Source: Acidobacteriota bacterium (GTDB taxonomy: Bacteria > Acidobacteriota > Terriglobia > Terriglobales > Acidobacteriaceae). From it: a stretch of DNA of 43,124 bases. Where the stretch lies: the NCBI GenBank assembly GCA_021818105.1, contig JAKAFB010000022.1:1-43124 (forward strand). The letters are read 5' to 3'. Below, one piece after another: positions 33,352 to 41,010 of this stretch. Under the pieces are notes generated by a model. It worked only from the letters and a program-made list of their open reading frames with translations, had not been told where the DNA came from and searched no databases. Made by a program: the position numbers and the translations under genes. Numbering within the stretch: the stretch's first letter is position 1; each line of letters begins with the position of its first letter.

Positions 33352-34367
33352 GCGCGTGCTCCGTGGGCTGTGAGGGCACGCTCGACGACGGCCATGCGGA
33401 TGGCGACGCCGTTGCGCACCTGTTCGAGGATGGCGGACTGGGGGCCGTCAGCGACGCCGGCGGTGAGCTCGAGACCGCGAATGATGGGGCCGGGGTGCAT
33501 GACGACGGCGGAGGGCGCGAGCGTGGCGAGGCGCTGGCCGGTGAGCTGGTAGGAGGCCTTATAGGTTTCGAGGTCGAGTTGGAGTCCGGCGAGGCGCTCG
33601 GCCTGGATGCGGAGCATCATGACGACCTGCGATTGGCGCAGGGCGGCCTCGAAGTCGCGCTCGATGGTGATGCCGGGGCCAGCGGTGGTTGCGATCTCAG
33701 GGAGGAGTTCCCTGGGGCCGCAGAGGACGACCTTGGCGCCGAGACGCGGGAGAAGGAACATGTTGGAGCGAGCGACGCGGCTGTGGAAGATGTCGCCAAC
33801 GATGGAGACGGTGACGCCGCTGAGGGTGTCAGCGGAGACGGTGGTGAGGCCGGGAAGCAGGTGCTGGAGGATGGTACGGAGGTCGAGCAGGGACTGGGTG
33901 GGATGCTCGTGCATGCCGTCGCCGGCGTTGAGCACGGGCAGGCGGGTGAATTGCTCGAGAACCCAGGGTGCGCCGGAGGCTTTATGGCGAAGGATGATGG
34001 CCTCGGCGCCAAGGGAGTGCAGGGTGAGGCCGGTATCCTTGAGGGTCTCGCCTTTCTCGATGCTGGAGGAGAGGCTGGAGACGAGGGTGGTATCCGCACC
34101 GAGCGCCTTGGCGGCCAGCTCGAAGCTGGTGCGGGTGCGCGTGGAGGACTCGTAGAAGAGCAGGGCCACGCGGCGCTTGGCGAGGATGCGCGCACGCTCG
34201 ATGGGGTCCATGGCCTCAAGGGCGGAGGCGCGGGTGAGGAGATGGCTGACGGTGTCGAGGGAGAGATCCTGTACCGAAAGCAGCGAGCCCGGATTGTAGG
34301 GAAACGGTGATGGGGCAACGGGCGGGGGTTGAAGCTGGCGGCGTGCTGGAGCGGCGGTGGCGTTCAT
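33348..34367 (-). CDS. pyrB: aspartate carbamoyltransferase catalytic subunit
   Basis: 339 residues. It joins carbamoyl phosphate and aspartate. Motifs: FYESSTRTRTSFELAAKALGAD (carbamoyl phosphate binding), HPTQSLLDLRTI and VMHPGPIIRGLELT. The N-terminal approximately 25 residues are Ala/Pro-rich and extend beyond the usual start. No Shine-Dalgarno is visible; a perfect hairpin ends 11 nt upstream of the ATG. No pyrI regulatory subunit is in the window. Confidence 0.97.
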   Translation of the reverse strand: MNATAAPARRQLQPPPVAPSPFPYNPGSLLSVQDLSLDTVSHLLTRASALEAMDPIERARILAKRRVALLFYESSTRTRTSFELAAKALGADTTLVSSLSSSIEKGETLKDTGLTLHSLGAEAIILRHKASGAPWVLEQFTRLPVLNAGDGMHEHPTQSLLDLRTILQHLLPGLTTVSADTLSGVTVSIVGDIFHSRVARSNMFLLPRLGAKVVLCGPRELLPEIATTAGPGITIERDFEAALRQSQVVMMLRIQAERLAGLQLDLETYKASYQLTGQRLATLAPSAVVMHPGPIIRGLELTAGVADGPQSAILEQVRNGVAIRMAVVERALTAHGARA

Positions 34368-34377
34368 GCAGATTCAC

Positions 34378-34398
34378 ACCGGAGCACCGGGCTCCGGT
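34378..34398 (-). promoter_or_regulatory. perfect hairpin directly upstream of pyrB
   Basis: ACCGGAGC (34378-34385) and GCTCCGGT (34391-34398) form an 8-bp stem with a 5-nt loop in the pyrR-pyrB gap, ending 11 nt before the pyrB ATG. There is no T-run, so it is not a plain terminator. It could be a site where PyrR binds mRNA to control pyrB translation. This is inference from position; the Bacillus PyrR-binding consensus is not evident. Confidence 0.45.
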
Positions 34399-34482
34399 CC
34401 GGTTCGCGGTGGCTGTCGCCGGTCCATTGAGGGCCGACGGCGAATGGCGCGTGGGGATGCGCGCAGGCTGAAGGGCGCAGTA

Positions 34483-35052
34483 CTAGTCCACTTTCTCGAC
34501 CAGCAGAACCTGCTCGTCGTTGTCGACTTCCTGGAGCTTGACTTCAATAATCTCGCGACCGCTGGTGGGTACGTAGCGGCCCACGTAGGTGGCTTCGATG
34601 GGCAGCTCGCGGTGGCCACGGTCAATGAGCACGGCGAGCTGGACGCGGCGCGGACGGCCGTGGGCGAAGAGGGCGTCGAGGGCGGCGCGGACAGTACGGC
34701 CGGTGTAGAGCACGTCGTCGCAGAGGACGACGTCGCGGCCGTTGACGTCAAAGCCGAGCGCGCCGGGTGTGACGACGGGGCGAACGTCGCGGGTGGAGAG
34801 GTCGTCACGGTAGAACTGGATGTCGAGCACGCCGGTGTCAATGGGGTGCTTTTCTATCTGGCCGATGAGTTTGCCAAGGCGCTCGGCGAGCGGGACACCG
34901 CGACGCTTGATGCCGACAAGGGCCAAGTCTTCGCTACCGTTGCTCTTTTCCACGATTTCGTGGGCCAGGCGCACGAGGGTGCGCTCAATCTCAGAGGCGG
35001 ACATCAGCCTGCCCTTGGTGCGCAGGACTGGTTTCTGCTGTGTTTCGTTCAT
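34483..35052 (-). CDS. pyrR: bifunctional pyr operon regulator/uracil phosphoribosyltransferase
   Basis: 189 residues. PRPP-binding motif VVLCDDVLYTGRTVRAAL near residues 107-124, an early LALVGIKRRGVPLAERL and a LAVLIDRGHRELPIEATYVGR region, all standard for PyrR. In other bacteria UMP-bound PyrR acts on the leader RNA of pyr genes and also salvages uracil. It is separated from pyrB by 115 bp. A good -35/-10 pair sits upstream. Confidence 0.96.
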   Translation of the reverse strand: MNETQQKPVLRTKGRLMSASEIERTLVRLAHEIVEKSNGSEDLALVGIKRRGVPLAERLGKLIGQIEKHPIDTGVLDIQFYRDDLSTRDVRPVVTPGALGFDVNGRDVVLCDDVLYTGRTVRAALDALFAHGRPRRVQLAVLIDRGHRELPIEATYVGRYVPTSGREIIEVKLQEVDNDEQVLLVEKVD

Positions 35053-35069
35053 GTGTGCTCTCTCGCCGG

Positions 35070-35098
35070 ATGATACGAGGGTTCACCGCGTGGGGCAA
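35070..35098 (-). promoter_or_regulatory. pyrR-pyrB-pyrC promoter
   Basis: On the minus strand TTGCCC (35093-35098) and TATCAT (35070-35075) are separated by exactly 17 bp. The start point would be about 10 nt before the pyrR ATG, leaving a short leader without room for an attenuator, so control is more likely at the pyrR-pyrB gap or transcription start. Confidence 0.65.
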
Positions 35099-35171
35099 GT
35101 TGTGGAGAACGGAAAAGCTGGGTTGATTGTTGCGTAACGCGTTGAAAAAATGCCGATTATGCCTATCGATG

Positions 35172-35879
35172 TCAGACTTCCGGTCGCCGTCTGCGGGCGA
35201 GGATGCGGGCCCCCATTGCGCCGCCACCTGCCGCAAAGAACAACAGGAACAAAGCGTTAACGGCCAAGCCGAAGGCTTCAATACCGGCGTGACCCCAGGG
35301 TGACATCATCCATTCCTGAACCTGTGCGCGGAGGGCCATGGCCTGAGCGCGGGCAGAGTCTGACGAGCCAACGCCTGAGGCCCATTCCTGGGCCATCTCC
35401 TGACTCATGGCGACGCGGTTTTCCCACTCGTGGTCAATCTTGCTGGACTGATGGAGGACGTAGCGCTGAACGAAGAGAGCACCGCCGCTGATGGTAAAAG
35501 CGAGCCACGCGGCCATGAGGCCGGTGACGAGACCGATGCGTGCGCCGGCACCGATGGTAATCCATGCAGGGCGTTGATGGCGCATGTACAAGAGCACAGC
35601 CCAAGCTGCGGCTCCGCCCATCCAGAAAAGGCCAAGAATTCCCACGGGCGACAGGGTGCTGCAGAGCAGTCCGGCTGGCACAGCCAGGGTGATGGCAGCG
35701 CGGATGGCAGCCTTCCAATCGACCATGCTGGCATCGCGCACGGCGTGCGTCCACTGCTCGGGCAATGCAGGGCCGCTGATGCCCTCGCCTTCATAGACGA
35801 TCTGTGGCAGCCCGCAGTGTGGACAGTAGCAGCTCTCGGGTGTCACCGTCTGGTGGCAGCGCGTGCAGATGTTTTCCAT
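35172..35879 (-). CDS. zinc-ribbon integral membrane protein, function unknown
   Basis: 235 residues. The N-terminal zinc ribbon is CTRCHQTVTPESCYCPHCG (CxxC-x9-CxxC type), then four hydrophobic helices: about 62-80, 85-100, 112-135 and 205-225. The region between the third and fourth helices is polar and helical (HQSSKIDHEWENRVAMSQEMAQEWASG). I know this layout from uncharacterised acidobacterial proteins. It precedes pyrR on the same strand, but pyrR has its own promoter. Confidence 0.8.
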   Translation of the reverse strand: MENICTRCHQTVTPESCYCPHCGLPQIVYEGEGISGPALPEQWTHAVRDASMVDWKAAIRAAITLAVPAGLLCSTLSPVGILGLFWMGGAAAWAVLLYMRHQRPAWITIGAGARIGLVTGLMAAWLAFTISGGALFVQRYVLHQSSKIDHEWENRVAMSQEMAQEWASGVGSSDSARAQAMALRAQVQEWMMSPWGHAGIEAFGLAVNALFLLFFAAGGGAMGARILARRRRPEV

Positions 35880-35977
35880 GCCTGACTAAAGCCTATCGCA
35901 TGAACGGGGCACTGGTCACATGGAAGTGTGAGCAGAGCTTTTGGCGGCGTTTGGACCGGGGCTGCGGAATGTCTGGA

Positions 35978-36154
35978 TTAAGGGAATTGGCGCACTGGCA
36001 GCCTGAGCACGCGGAGGATGAAGAGATGCTGGCGCAGCTTGCAGACGCGACAACGGACGGGGTAGCGAAGGAAGAGAAGGTTGATGAGATCAGATGAGCG
36101 GAAGCGCGAGAGCCGGAAGTCAGAGTATCCGCAGCGATGGCATGAGAGGCGCAT
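35978..36154 (-). CDS. very small zinc-ribbon protein
   Basis: 58 residues. MRLSCHRCGYSDFRLSRFRSSD followed by LFLRYPVRCRVCKLR gives two CxxC pairs about 25 residues apart, with the Y/D-F-R-x-S-R spacing I recall from small acidobacterial zinc-ribbon proteins (CPRCGS-DLRRS then CRxCxxRF). GGAG at 6 nt precedes the ATG. Composition is strongly basic. Function unknown; a nucleic-acid contact is a guess. Confidence 0.6.
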   Translation of the reverse strand: MRLSCHRCGYSDFRLSRFRSSDLINLLFLRYPVRCRVCKLRQHLFILRVLRLPVRQFP

Positions 36155-36354
36155 CCCAGACTCCAGAACAGGCAGAACAATTGGCTGTTGAGACAGCGCA
36201 GGAGAACGGGCACGCAGATCAGCAAAGATTCTAGTGGAGAAAACTGGAGGGATGCACACTACGTGGCCAGTCTTTGGATGTCTGGGCTCAGTTTGCCACA
36301 GCAGGTGGTGAGAGCAACAGAAAAAACGAGAGGATCAATGCCTGTGCACAGGCC
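36155..36354. other. gap with a palindrome after cmk
   Basis: No gene. GCCTGTGCACAGGC at 36340-36353 is a perfect 14-bp palindrome immediately past the cmk stop, and a T-run (TTTTTT read leftward) follows about 14 nt later. It may act as an inefficient terminator. Confidence 0.4.
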
Positions 36355-37086
36355 CTAGTGGCGAGTAGGCGAGGCCAGAGAGGCGAGGTGCGCAACGATG
36401 ACATCTTCGGCGGCGCGGACGACCTCTTCGAGGGACATGTGGGTGGTGTCGAGGATGATGGCGTCTTCGGCGGGGCGGAGAGGTGAGTCAGCGCGGTTGC
36501 GGTCGCGCTCGTCGCGTGCACGCAGGTCGCGGATGACCTCTTCCGGCTGGAGGGCGGGCTGGGGTCCGAGCTGGTCATAGCGACGCATGCCGCGGACCTC
36601 GGGCGCGGCATCGAGGAAGATTTTGACCTCGGCGTGGGGAAAGACAACGGTGCCAATGTCGCGGCCTTCCATGACTACGCCACCGCTAGCGCCCATCTGC
36701 TGCTGGAGGCGGACCATCCAGGCGCGGATGGTGGGAAAGATGCTGACGCGGGAGGCTGCATCCGTGACGACCGGGTCGCGGAGAAGCGCGGTGACGTCTT
36801 CGCCGTCGAGGAGAACGCGGTTGTCTCCGTCAGCGGGTTCGAGGCCGATGCGGGTGTGCGCGGCAAGCTGTTCGAGGGCGGAGACAGTATCGAGGGAGAC
36901 GCCTGCGCGGAGGGCCTTGAGGGCGAAGGCGCGGTACATGGCGCCAGTCTCAAGATTGAGCAGGCCGAAGCGGCGGGCGAGATGGCGGGCGATGGTGCTT
37001 TTGCCTGCTCCGGCGGGGCCGTCAATGGCGACAATAATGTTCCCGGCGGAACGCGGGGGGAGCCTGGCGCTGTCCACCGCGTTCAT
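36355..37086 (-). CDS. cmk: cytidylate kinase
   Basis: 243 residues. It phosphorylates CMP and dCMP. P-loop AIDGPAGAGKSTIARHLA near residue 20, LETGAMYRAFAL, and MEGRDIGTVVFPHAEVKIFLDA; the lid region is RDLRARDERDRNRADSPLRPAEDA. Its start overlaps the stop of the upstream winged-helix gene by 4 bases (ATGA), so the two are co-translated. The N-terminal approximately 15 residues extend beyond the typical start. Confidence 0.96.
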   Translation of the reverse strand: MNAVDSARLPPRSAGNIIVAIDGPAGAGKSTIARHLARRFGLLNLETGAMYRAFALKALRAGVSLDTVSALEQLAAHTRIGLEPADGDNRVLLDGEDVTALLRDPVVTDAASRVSIFPTIRAWMVRLQQQMGASGGVVMEGRDIGTVVFPHAEVKIFLDAAPEVRGMRRYDQLGPQPALQPEEVIRDLRARDERDRNRADSPLRPAEDAIILDTTHMSLEEVVRAAEDVIVAHLASLASPTRH

Positions 37087-38648
37087 CCGCGCTTCCCGGT
37101 CCCCTGCTTCCTGGGTCGCGCGGTAAAGCCGTAGCGCTTGCTGTTGCCGGCACCCGCCTTGGCGGCGAGCGCGGGCTTACGGCTGCCGCGTGCGTCAGGG
37201 CGTGCGGGCTTGCGATTGGCGCCGGCGGTGCGGCCGGAGGCGGTGGGCTTGGGAGATGACTTCAGCTTGCCGTTGTGGCTGTTGTGCTTCTTCCACGCCG
37301 GTGCGGCAGACTTGGCGCTGGACGACGCTGCGGCTGCGGGGCGCCGGGAGTTGGAACCGTGGGCGTGGGAGCTGCTCTTTGCGCCTGCGGCTGCGTGAGC
37401 GCCGTTCTGCTTGCCATTGGTGCTCTTGCCCCAGCGCGAGCCGGCTGCGGGGCGCGTACTGTTGGAACTGCGTGCGGCGCCGCTGCGGGATTCAGCATTG
37501 CGGCTGGCTGGGCGGCTGCCGGCGGCAGAGGGCGCAGCCTTGCGGTCGTGGCCATGCGCGGCGGGGTGATTGAAGTGGGGCCGCGCGGTAGGTTTTGCCT
37601 GCGCAGCGGTACGGCGGCCCGGCTTGCGCGGCGCATGCGCGGCGGCGGGACGGTGCTCCTCTTTCTTCGCAATCTTCTCAGGGCGTGCCTGAGCAGCAGA
37701 TGCGCTGTGGGCTGCGTGGGGATGGTGCGCCTCCTCCTCTAGATCGTGATGACCCAGGAAGTAGGACGAGGACATGTAGGCGCTGGCGTAGGAGGTGGGA
37801 GCAACGGAGAACTCCGGCAGCGTGCCAGCGACGTAGAAGTGGGGTGCATGGCCGAGCGAGATGGTGTGGACCTGGCGCGTGGCGACGAGGCCTCGGAGGA
37901 CTTCGCGAATCTTGCTGCGGGCGGTGAGCGGAGCAAGGAAGAGTTCAACATCCTCCATGCTGGCGGCGATGACGGCCTGGAGATAGATGGAGGCGAGGAC
38001 GGAGATGGCGGTGACCTGCGAGGTGGAGGCGCCTTCGGCGATGGCTTTCTGGAATCGATGACGGAGCAGTTGCCACTTGGCGGGCTGGCCGGGAGCGGCG
38101 ATCACGGGAATGATGCGCAGCTGCTGCCAGAGCTCTGTGATGGCGCGGACGACGGCAGACTCGCTGACTTCGCGGCCGAGGGCCTGCTTGAGGTGTGCGA
38201 CGGTGTTGTCGCCCTGCTCGAGGAGCTTGTAAGCCTGCACGGCGAGCGGCGAAACCTGACGGGAGCCGGTGAGCTGCGGGCTGCGGCGCCAGTCGCGGTC
38301 ACCGCGAAGGGCATACACGTAGGGCAATACCCAGCTTGCCACGATGTAGTCGGGTTGTTCGCCGGGTTGGCCGAGGAGGTTGAGGCGGACGGCTACGCCG
38401 TCATTCTCAAGGCGGACGAGCAGTTCTTCGGCGGTTGCGATATGGCGGGGATCAGGAGTCGCATCATGTTGACCTGCAACGGCTTCAACGAATGATGGTG
38501 CGACGGAAATGGTCGGCTGCCGCCTGGGCAGGAAATGACACAGGCCCGTTTCCTCGATCCAAGTCCTGGCGTCCTCAAGAGTGAGGGGCCCAATTCCGTT
38601 ATGGCGCATCCTTTCGGCGCGCGCTGCTTCCAATTGCTCCGATGTCAA
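37083..38648 (-). CDS. AlkZ-like winged-helix protein with a long basic disordered tail
   Basis: 521 residues from TTG 38648 (GAGGG 7 nt upstream; ATG 38609 is an alternative). Residues 1-298 look like an AlkZ-related fold: LTLEDARTWIEETGLCHFLP at about 22-41, YIVASWVLPYVYALRGDRDWRR and several winged-helix segments (SPLAVQAYKLLEQGDNTVAHLKQALG; SESAVVRAITELWQQLRIIPV). I see no QxD/QxQ catalytic motif of interstrand-crosslink glycosylases, so the activity is uncertain. Residues 299-521 are Ala/Ser/Lys/Arg/His/Pro-rich, predicted disordered and strongly basic, like nucleic-acid-binding tails. The stop overlaps the cmk start by 4 bases, and mutL lies 92 bp upstream. A DNA or RNA role is inferred. 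Confidence 0.7.
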   Translation of the reverse strand: MTSEQLEAARAERMRHNGIGPLTLEDARTWIEETGLCHFLPRRQPTISVAPSFVEAVAGQHDATPDPRHIATAEELLVRLENDGVAVRLNLLGQPGEQPDYIVASWVLPYVYALRGDRDWRRSPQLTGSRQVSPLAVQAYKLLEQGDNTVAHLKQALGREVSESAVVRAITELWQQLRIIPVIAAPGQPAKWQLLRHRFQKAIAEGASTSQVTAISVLASIYLQAVIAASMEDVELFLAPLTARSKIREVLRGLVATRQVHTISLGHAPHFYVAGTLPEFSVAPTSYASAYMSSSYFLGHHDLEEEAHHPHAAHSASAAQARPEKIAKKEEHRPAAAHAPRKPGRRTAAQAKPTARPHFNHPAAHGHDRKAAPSAAGSRPASRNAESRSGAARSSNSTRPAAGSRWGKSTNGKQNGAHAAAGAKSSSHAHGSNSRRPAAAASSSAKSAAPAWKKHNSHNGKLKSSPKPTASGRTAGANRKPARPDARGSRKPALAAKAGAGNSKRYGFTARPRKQGTGKRG

Positions 38649-38740
38649 AGAAAAACCCTCGCTTCCAGGTTGGCGCTGGCGCCGGGCATCGTCCGAACGT
38701 GCGAGCGGGGCGATGACCCTCTTTCCATCTTAAATGGGAA

Positions 38741-40714
38741 TCAGATTCGATGGAAGGCCCGCTGAATGTCTTTCCAGGAGTACTGCAAAGCTATTGGACG
38801 TCCGTGAGGGCAGCTGGTGGGGTGTTCGGTCTGGGCGAGCTCGCTCAGTAGCCACTCCATGCGGACAGGGTCGAGGGGGGTGTTGACCTTGATGGCGGAG
38901 TGGCAGGCGATGGAGGCGGCGATGCGGCGGCGGAGCGAGGTAAGATCTTGATTCCGGGCTGGTTCGTCGGACTCGGCGCCGGATTGTTCGATGACTTCCG
39001 CGAGCATGCGCTCGAGCTCCGAGCCCTCCAGGCCGACGGGGGCGGCTTTGACGGCAAGTGTTTGAGGGCCAAAGGGTTCGACTTCGAAGCCGTTCTTCTC
39101 AAGCTCTTCGGCGATGCGGGCGAAGACGACCATCTGCCAGGGCTTGAGCTCGACGAGGAGGGGCATGAGGAGGCGCTGGCGCTGGACGCGCTCGACCTGA
39201 CGGTCTCGAAGGATTTTTTCGAAGAGGACACGCTCGTGGGCTACGTGTTGGTCAATGATCCAGAGGCCATCGTCGCCTGTGGCGAGGATGAAGGACTCAC
39301 GGAGCTGGCCGAGGGGACGGAGGCTGGCGAGAAGGTTGAGGGTGGCGGCGGCCTGCTCAGCCTCAACGCCGGCTGCCCCAGGGGATGCTGGATGGTAATT
39401 GATTGAATCAGATTGGGTTGCAGAGCAGCCAGCTTGGGTGGGCAGGAGTGCTTCGGCGGCGGCGGCGAAGTCGAGGCGCCCGGGAATGGGCGTGAGGGGG
39501 CGCGGGGTGAGCTGAAAGGACTCGGTGGGGCTGGTGGAGCCTAGCGGCGCGGAGACGTCTGGGGAGCCGGGGATGGGCGAGACGGACGGCGGCATGAGCG
39601 AGGGGCTGGCGGCGGGCGCAGCGTCGAGCGCGGCGAGGAAGCCTGCGGCGGGGCGGGCCTTGACGAGCGCGGTGCGGAGGCTATCACGGACGAAATCGTG
39701 GACGAGATTCTGCTGGCGGAAGCGGACTTCGGTTTTGGCGGGGTGGACGTTGACGTCCACTTCCTCGGGCGGCATTTCCAGGAAGAGCAGGACCACCGGA
39801 AAGCTGGTGGGGGGAATCACGTTGCGGTAAGCCTCTGAGATGGCATGGAGCAGGAGGCGGTCGCGGATGAGGCGCTTGTTGACAAAGATGTAGATGGAGT
39901 TGCGGTTGAGCTTTTGCAGTTCAGGCTTGGAGAAGAAGCCGCTGAGGCGCAGGGTGCCGGGATCGCGTGCGGGCTCGTCGGGGTCGCGCTTCCACGGGGG
40001 CGGAGCGGGCAGGCCGGCATGCTGGAGTGGAATTTCGGCGGCGACGGGCAGGATCTGGGCGAGGGTGTCTTTGCCGAAGATCTGGTAGATGCGCTCGGCG
40101 GTGCGGGTGACGGGCGGCGCGGAGACGATGGTGTGCGAGGCAGAGACCAGCTCGAAGTGCTTTTGAGGGTGGACGAGAGCGTAGTGGGTGACGAGCGCGG
40201 TGACGTGCGCGAGCTCAGTGGACTCTGCGCGGAGAAATTTGCGGCGAGCTGGGGTGTTGAAGAAAAGGTCGGCGACGGCGAGCGTGGTACCGCGAGGCAG
40301 GGCGGCATCTTCGACGCGAAGGATTTTGCCGCCGGCGATTTCCATGCGCGTGCCGGTGGGGTCATCGCCGGTGGCGGTTTCAAGAGTGACGCGGGCGACG
40401 GAGGCGATGGAGGGCAGGGCCTCGCCGCGGAAGCCGAGGGTGGCGATGGAGAGCAGATCGTCGGTGGTACGGAGCTTGCTGGTGGCGTGACGCTCAAAGG
40501 CGAGAAGGGCGTCGTCGCTGTTCATGCCGTGGCCGTCGTCGGCGATGCGGATGAGCTTGCGGCCTCCGGCCTCGACCTCGACGCGGATGCGGCTGGCTCC
40601 GGCGTCGAGCGCGTTTTCGAGGAGTTCCTTGACGACGGAGGCAGGGCGGTCTACCACCTCGCCGGCGGCGATCTGGTTGGCAACGTGGTCGGGAAGAACG
40701 CGGATGCGGCCCAT
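38741..40714 (-). CDS. mutL: DNA mismatch repair protein MutL with endonuclease motifs
   Basis: 657 residues. GHKL ATPase motifs: NQIAAGEVVDRPASVVKELLENALDAGA, IADDGHGM, GFRGEAL and a VNVHPAKTEVRF transducer region. The C-terminal dimerisation domain holds DQHVAHERVLFE, which fits the endonuclease motif DQHA-x2-E-x4-E apart from A-to-V at the fourth position, plus ACHSAIK and CPHGRP metal-site motifs. MutL here is thus probably the nicking enzyme of methyl-independent repair. The central linker (about 345-430) is Pro/Ser-rich. mutS is not in the window. Confidence 0.97.
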   Translation of the reverse strand: MGRIRVLPDHVANQIAAGEVVDRPASVVKELLENALDAGASRIRVEVEAGGRKLIRIADDGHGMNSDDALLAFERHATSKLRTTDDLLSIATLGFRGEALPSIASVARVTLETATGDDPTGTRMEIAGGKILRVEDAALPRGTTLAVADLFFNTPARRKFLRAESTELAHVTALVTHYALVHPQKHFELVSASHTIVSAPPVTRTAERIYQIFGKDTLAQILPVAAEIPLQHAGLPAPPPWKRDPDEPARDPGTLRLSGFFSKPELQKLNRNSIYIFVNKRLIRDRLLLHAISEAYRNVIPPTSFPVVLLFLEMPPEEVDVNVHPAKTEVRFRQQNLVHDFVRDSLRTALVKARPAAGFLAALDAAPAASPSLMPPSVSPIPGSPDVSAPLGSTSPTESFQLTPRPLTPIPGRLDFAAAAEALLPTQAGCSATQSDSINYHPASPGAAGVEAEQAAATLNLLASLRPLGQLRESFILATGDDGLWIIDQHVAHERVLFEKILRDRQVERVQRQRLLMPLLVELKPWQMVVFARIAEELEKNGFEVEPFGPQTLAVKAAPVGLEGSELERMLAEVIEQSGAESDEPARNQDLTSLRRRIAASIACHSAIKVNTPLDPVRMEWLLSELAQTEHPTSCPHGRPIALQYSWKDIQRAFHRI

Positions 40715-41010
40715 CAGGGATTAGGGTAACGCAGGGCGCATGGCTTTGCGGCTGCGGACGGGCAGGGTCTGTGGAAGAGAGGGTATCGCGGCGATTTTCC
40801 ACCGGAAGAGTGCGGTTTCATTGAATTGAAACTCTCCCGTCTCGGAACATTCACTTCTGGTTCACTCCGTTGTAACTCCATTGATGGACGTTAAAGCTGT
40901 CTGTCTCTCAGAAGACGAGCGACGAGCCCCTTCCCGCGTTCGACAGGGCAGGCGCTCCTGTGCAGGACGTCGCTTTATCCCCTGGAAAGTCTATTTGGAG
41001 GTTGCGCTGC
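40715..41010. other. divergent intergenic region between mutL and the receptor gene
   Basis: 296 bp with no gene accepted. TTTCATTGAATTGAAA at about 40816-40831 is an imperfect palindrome (TTTCA-TTGAAT-TGAAA) and the only candidate operator noticed. Confidence 0.4.

Noticed and set aside
32038-33552. 504-codon glycine/alanine/aspartate-rich frame antisense to pyrC
   Set aside because: A by-product of high GC and codon bias; pyrC on the other strand carries all the catalytic motifs.
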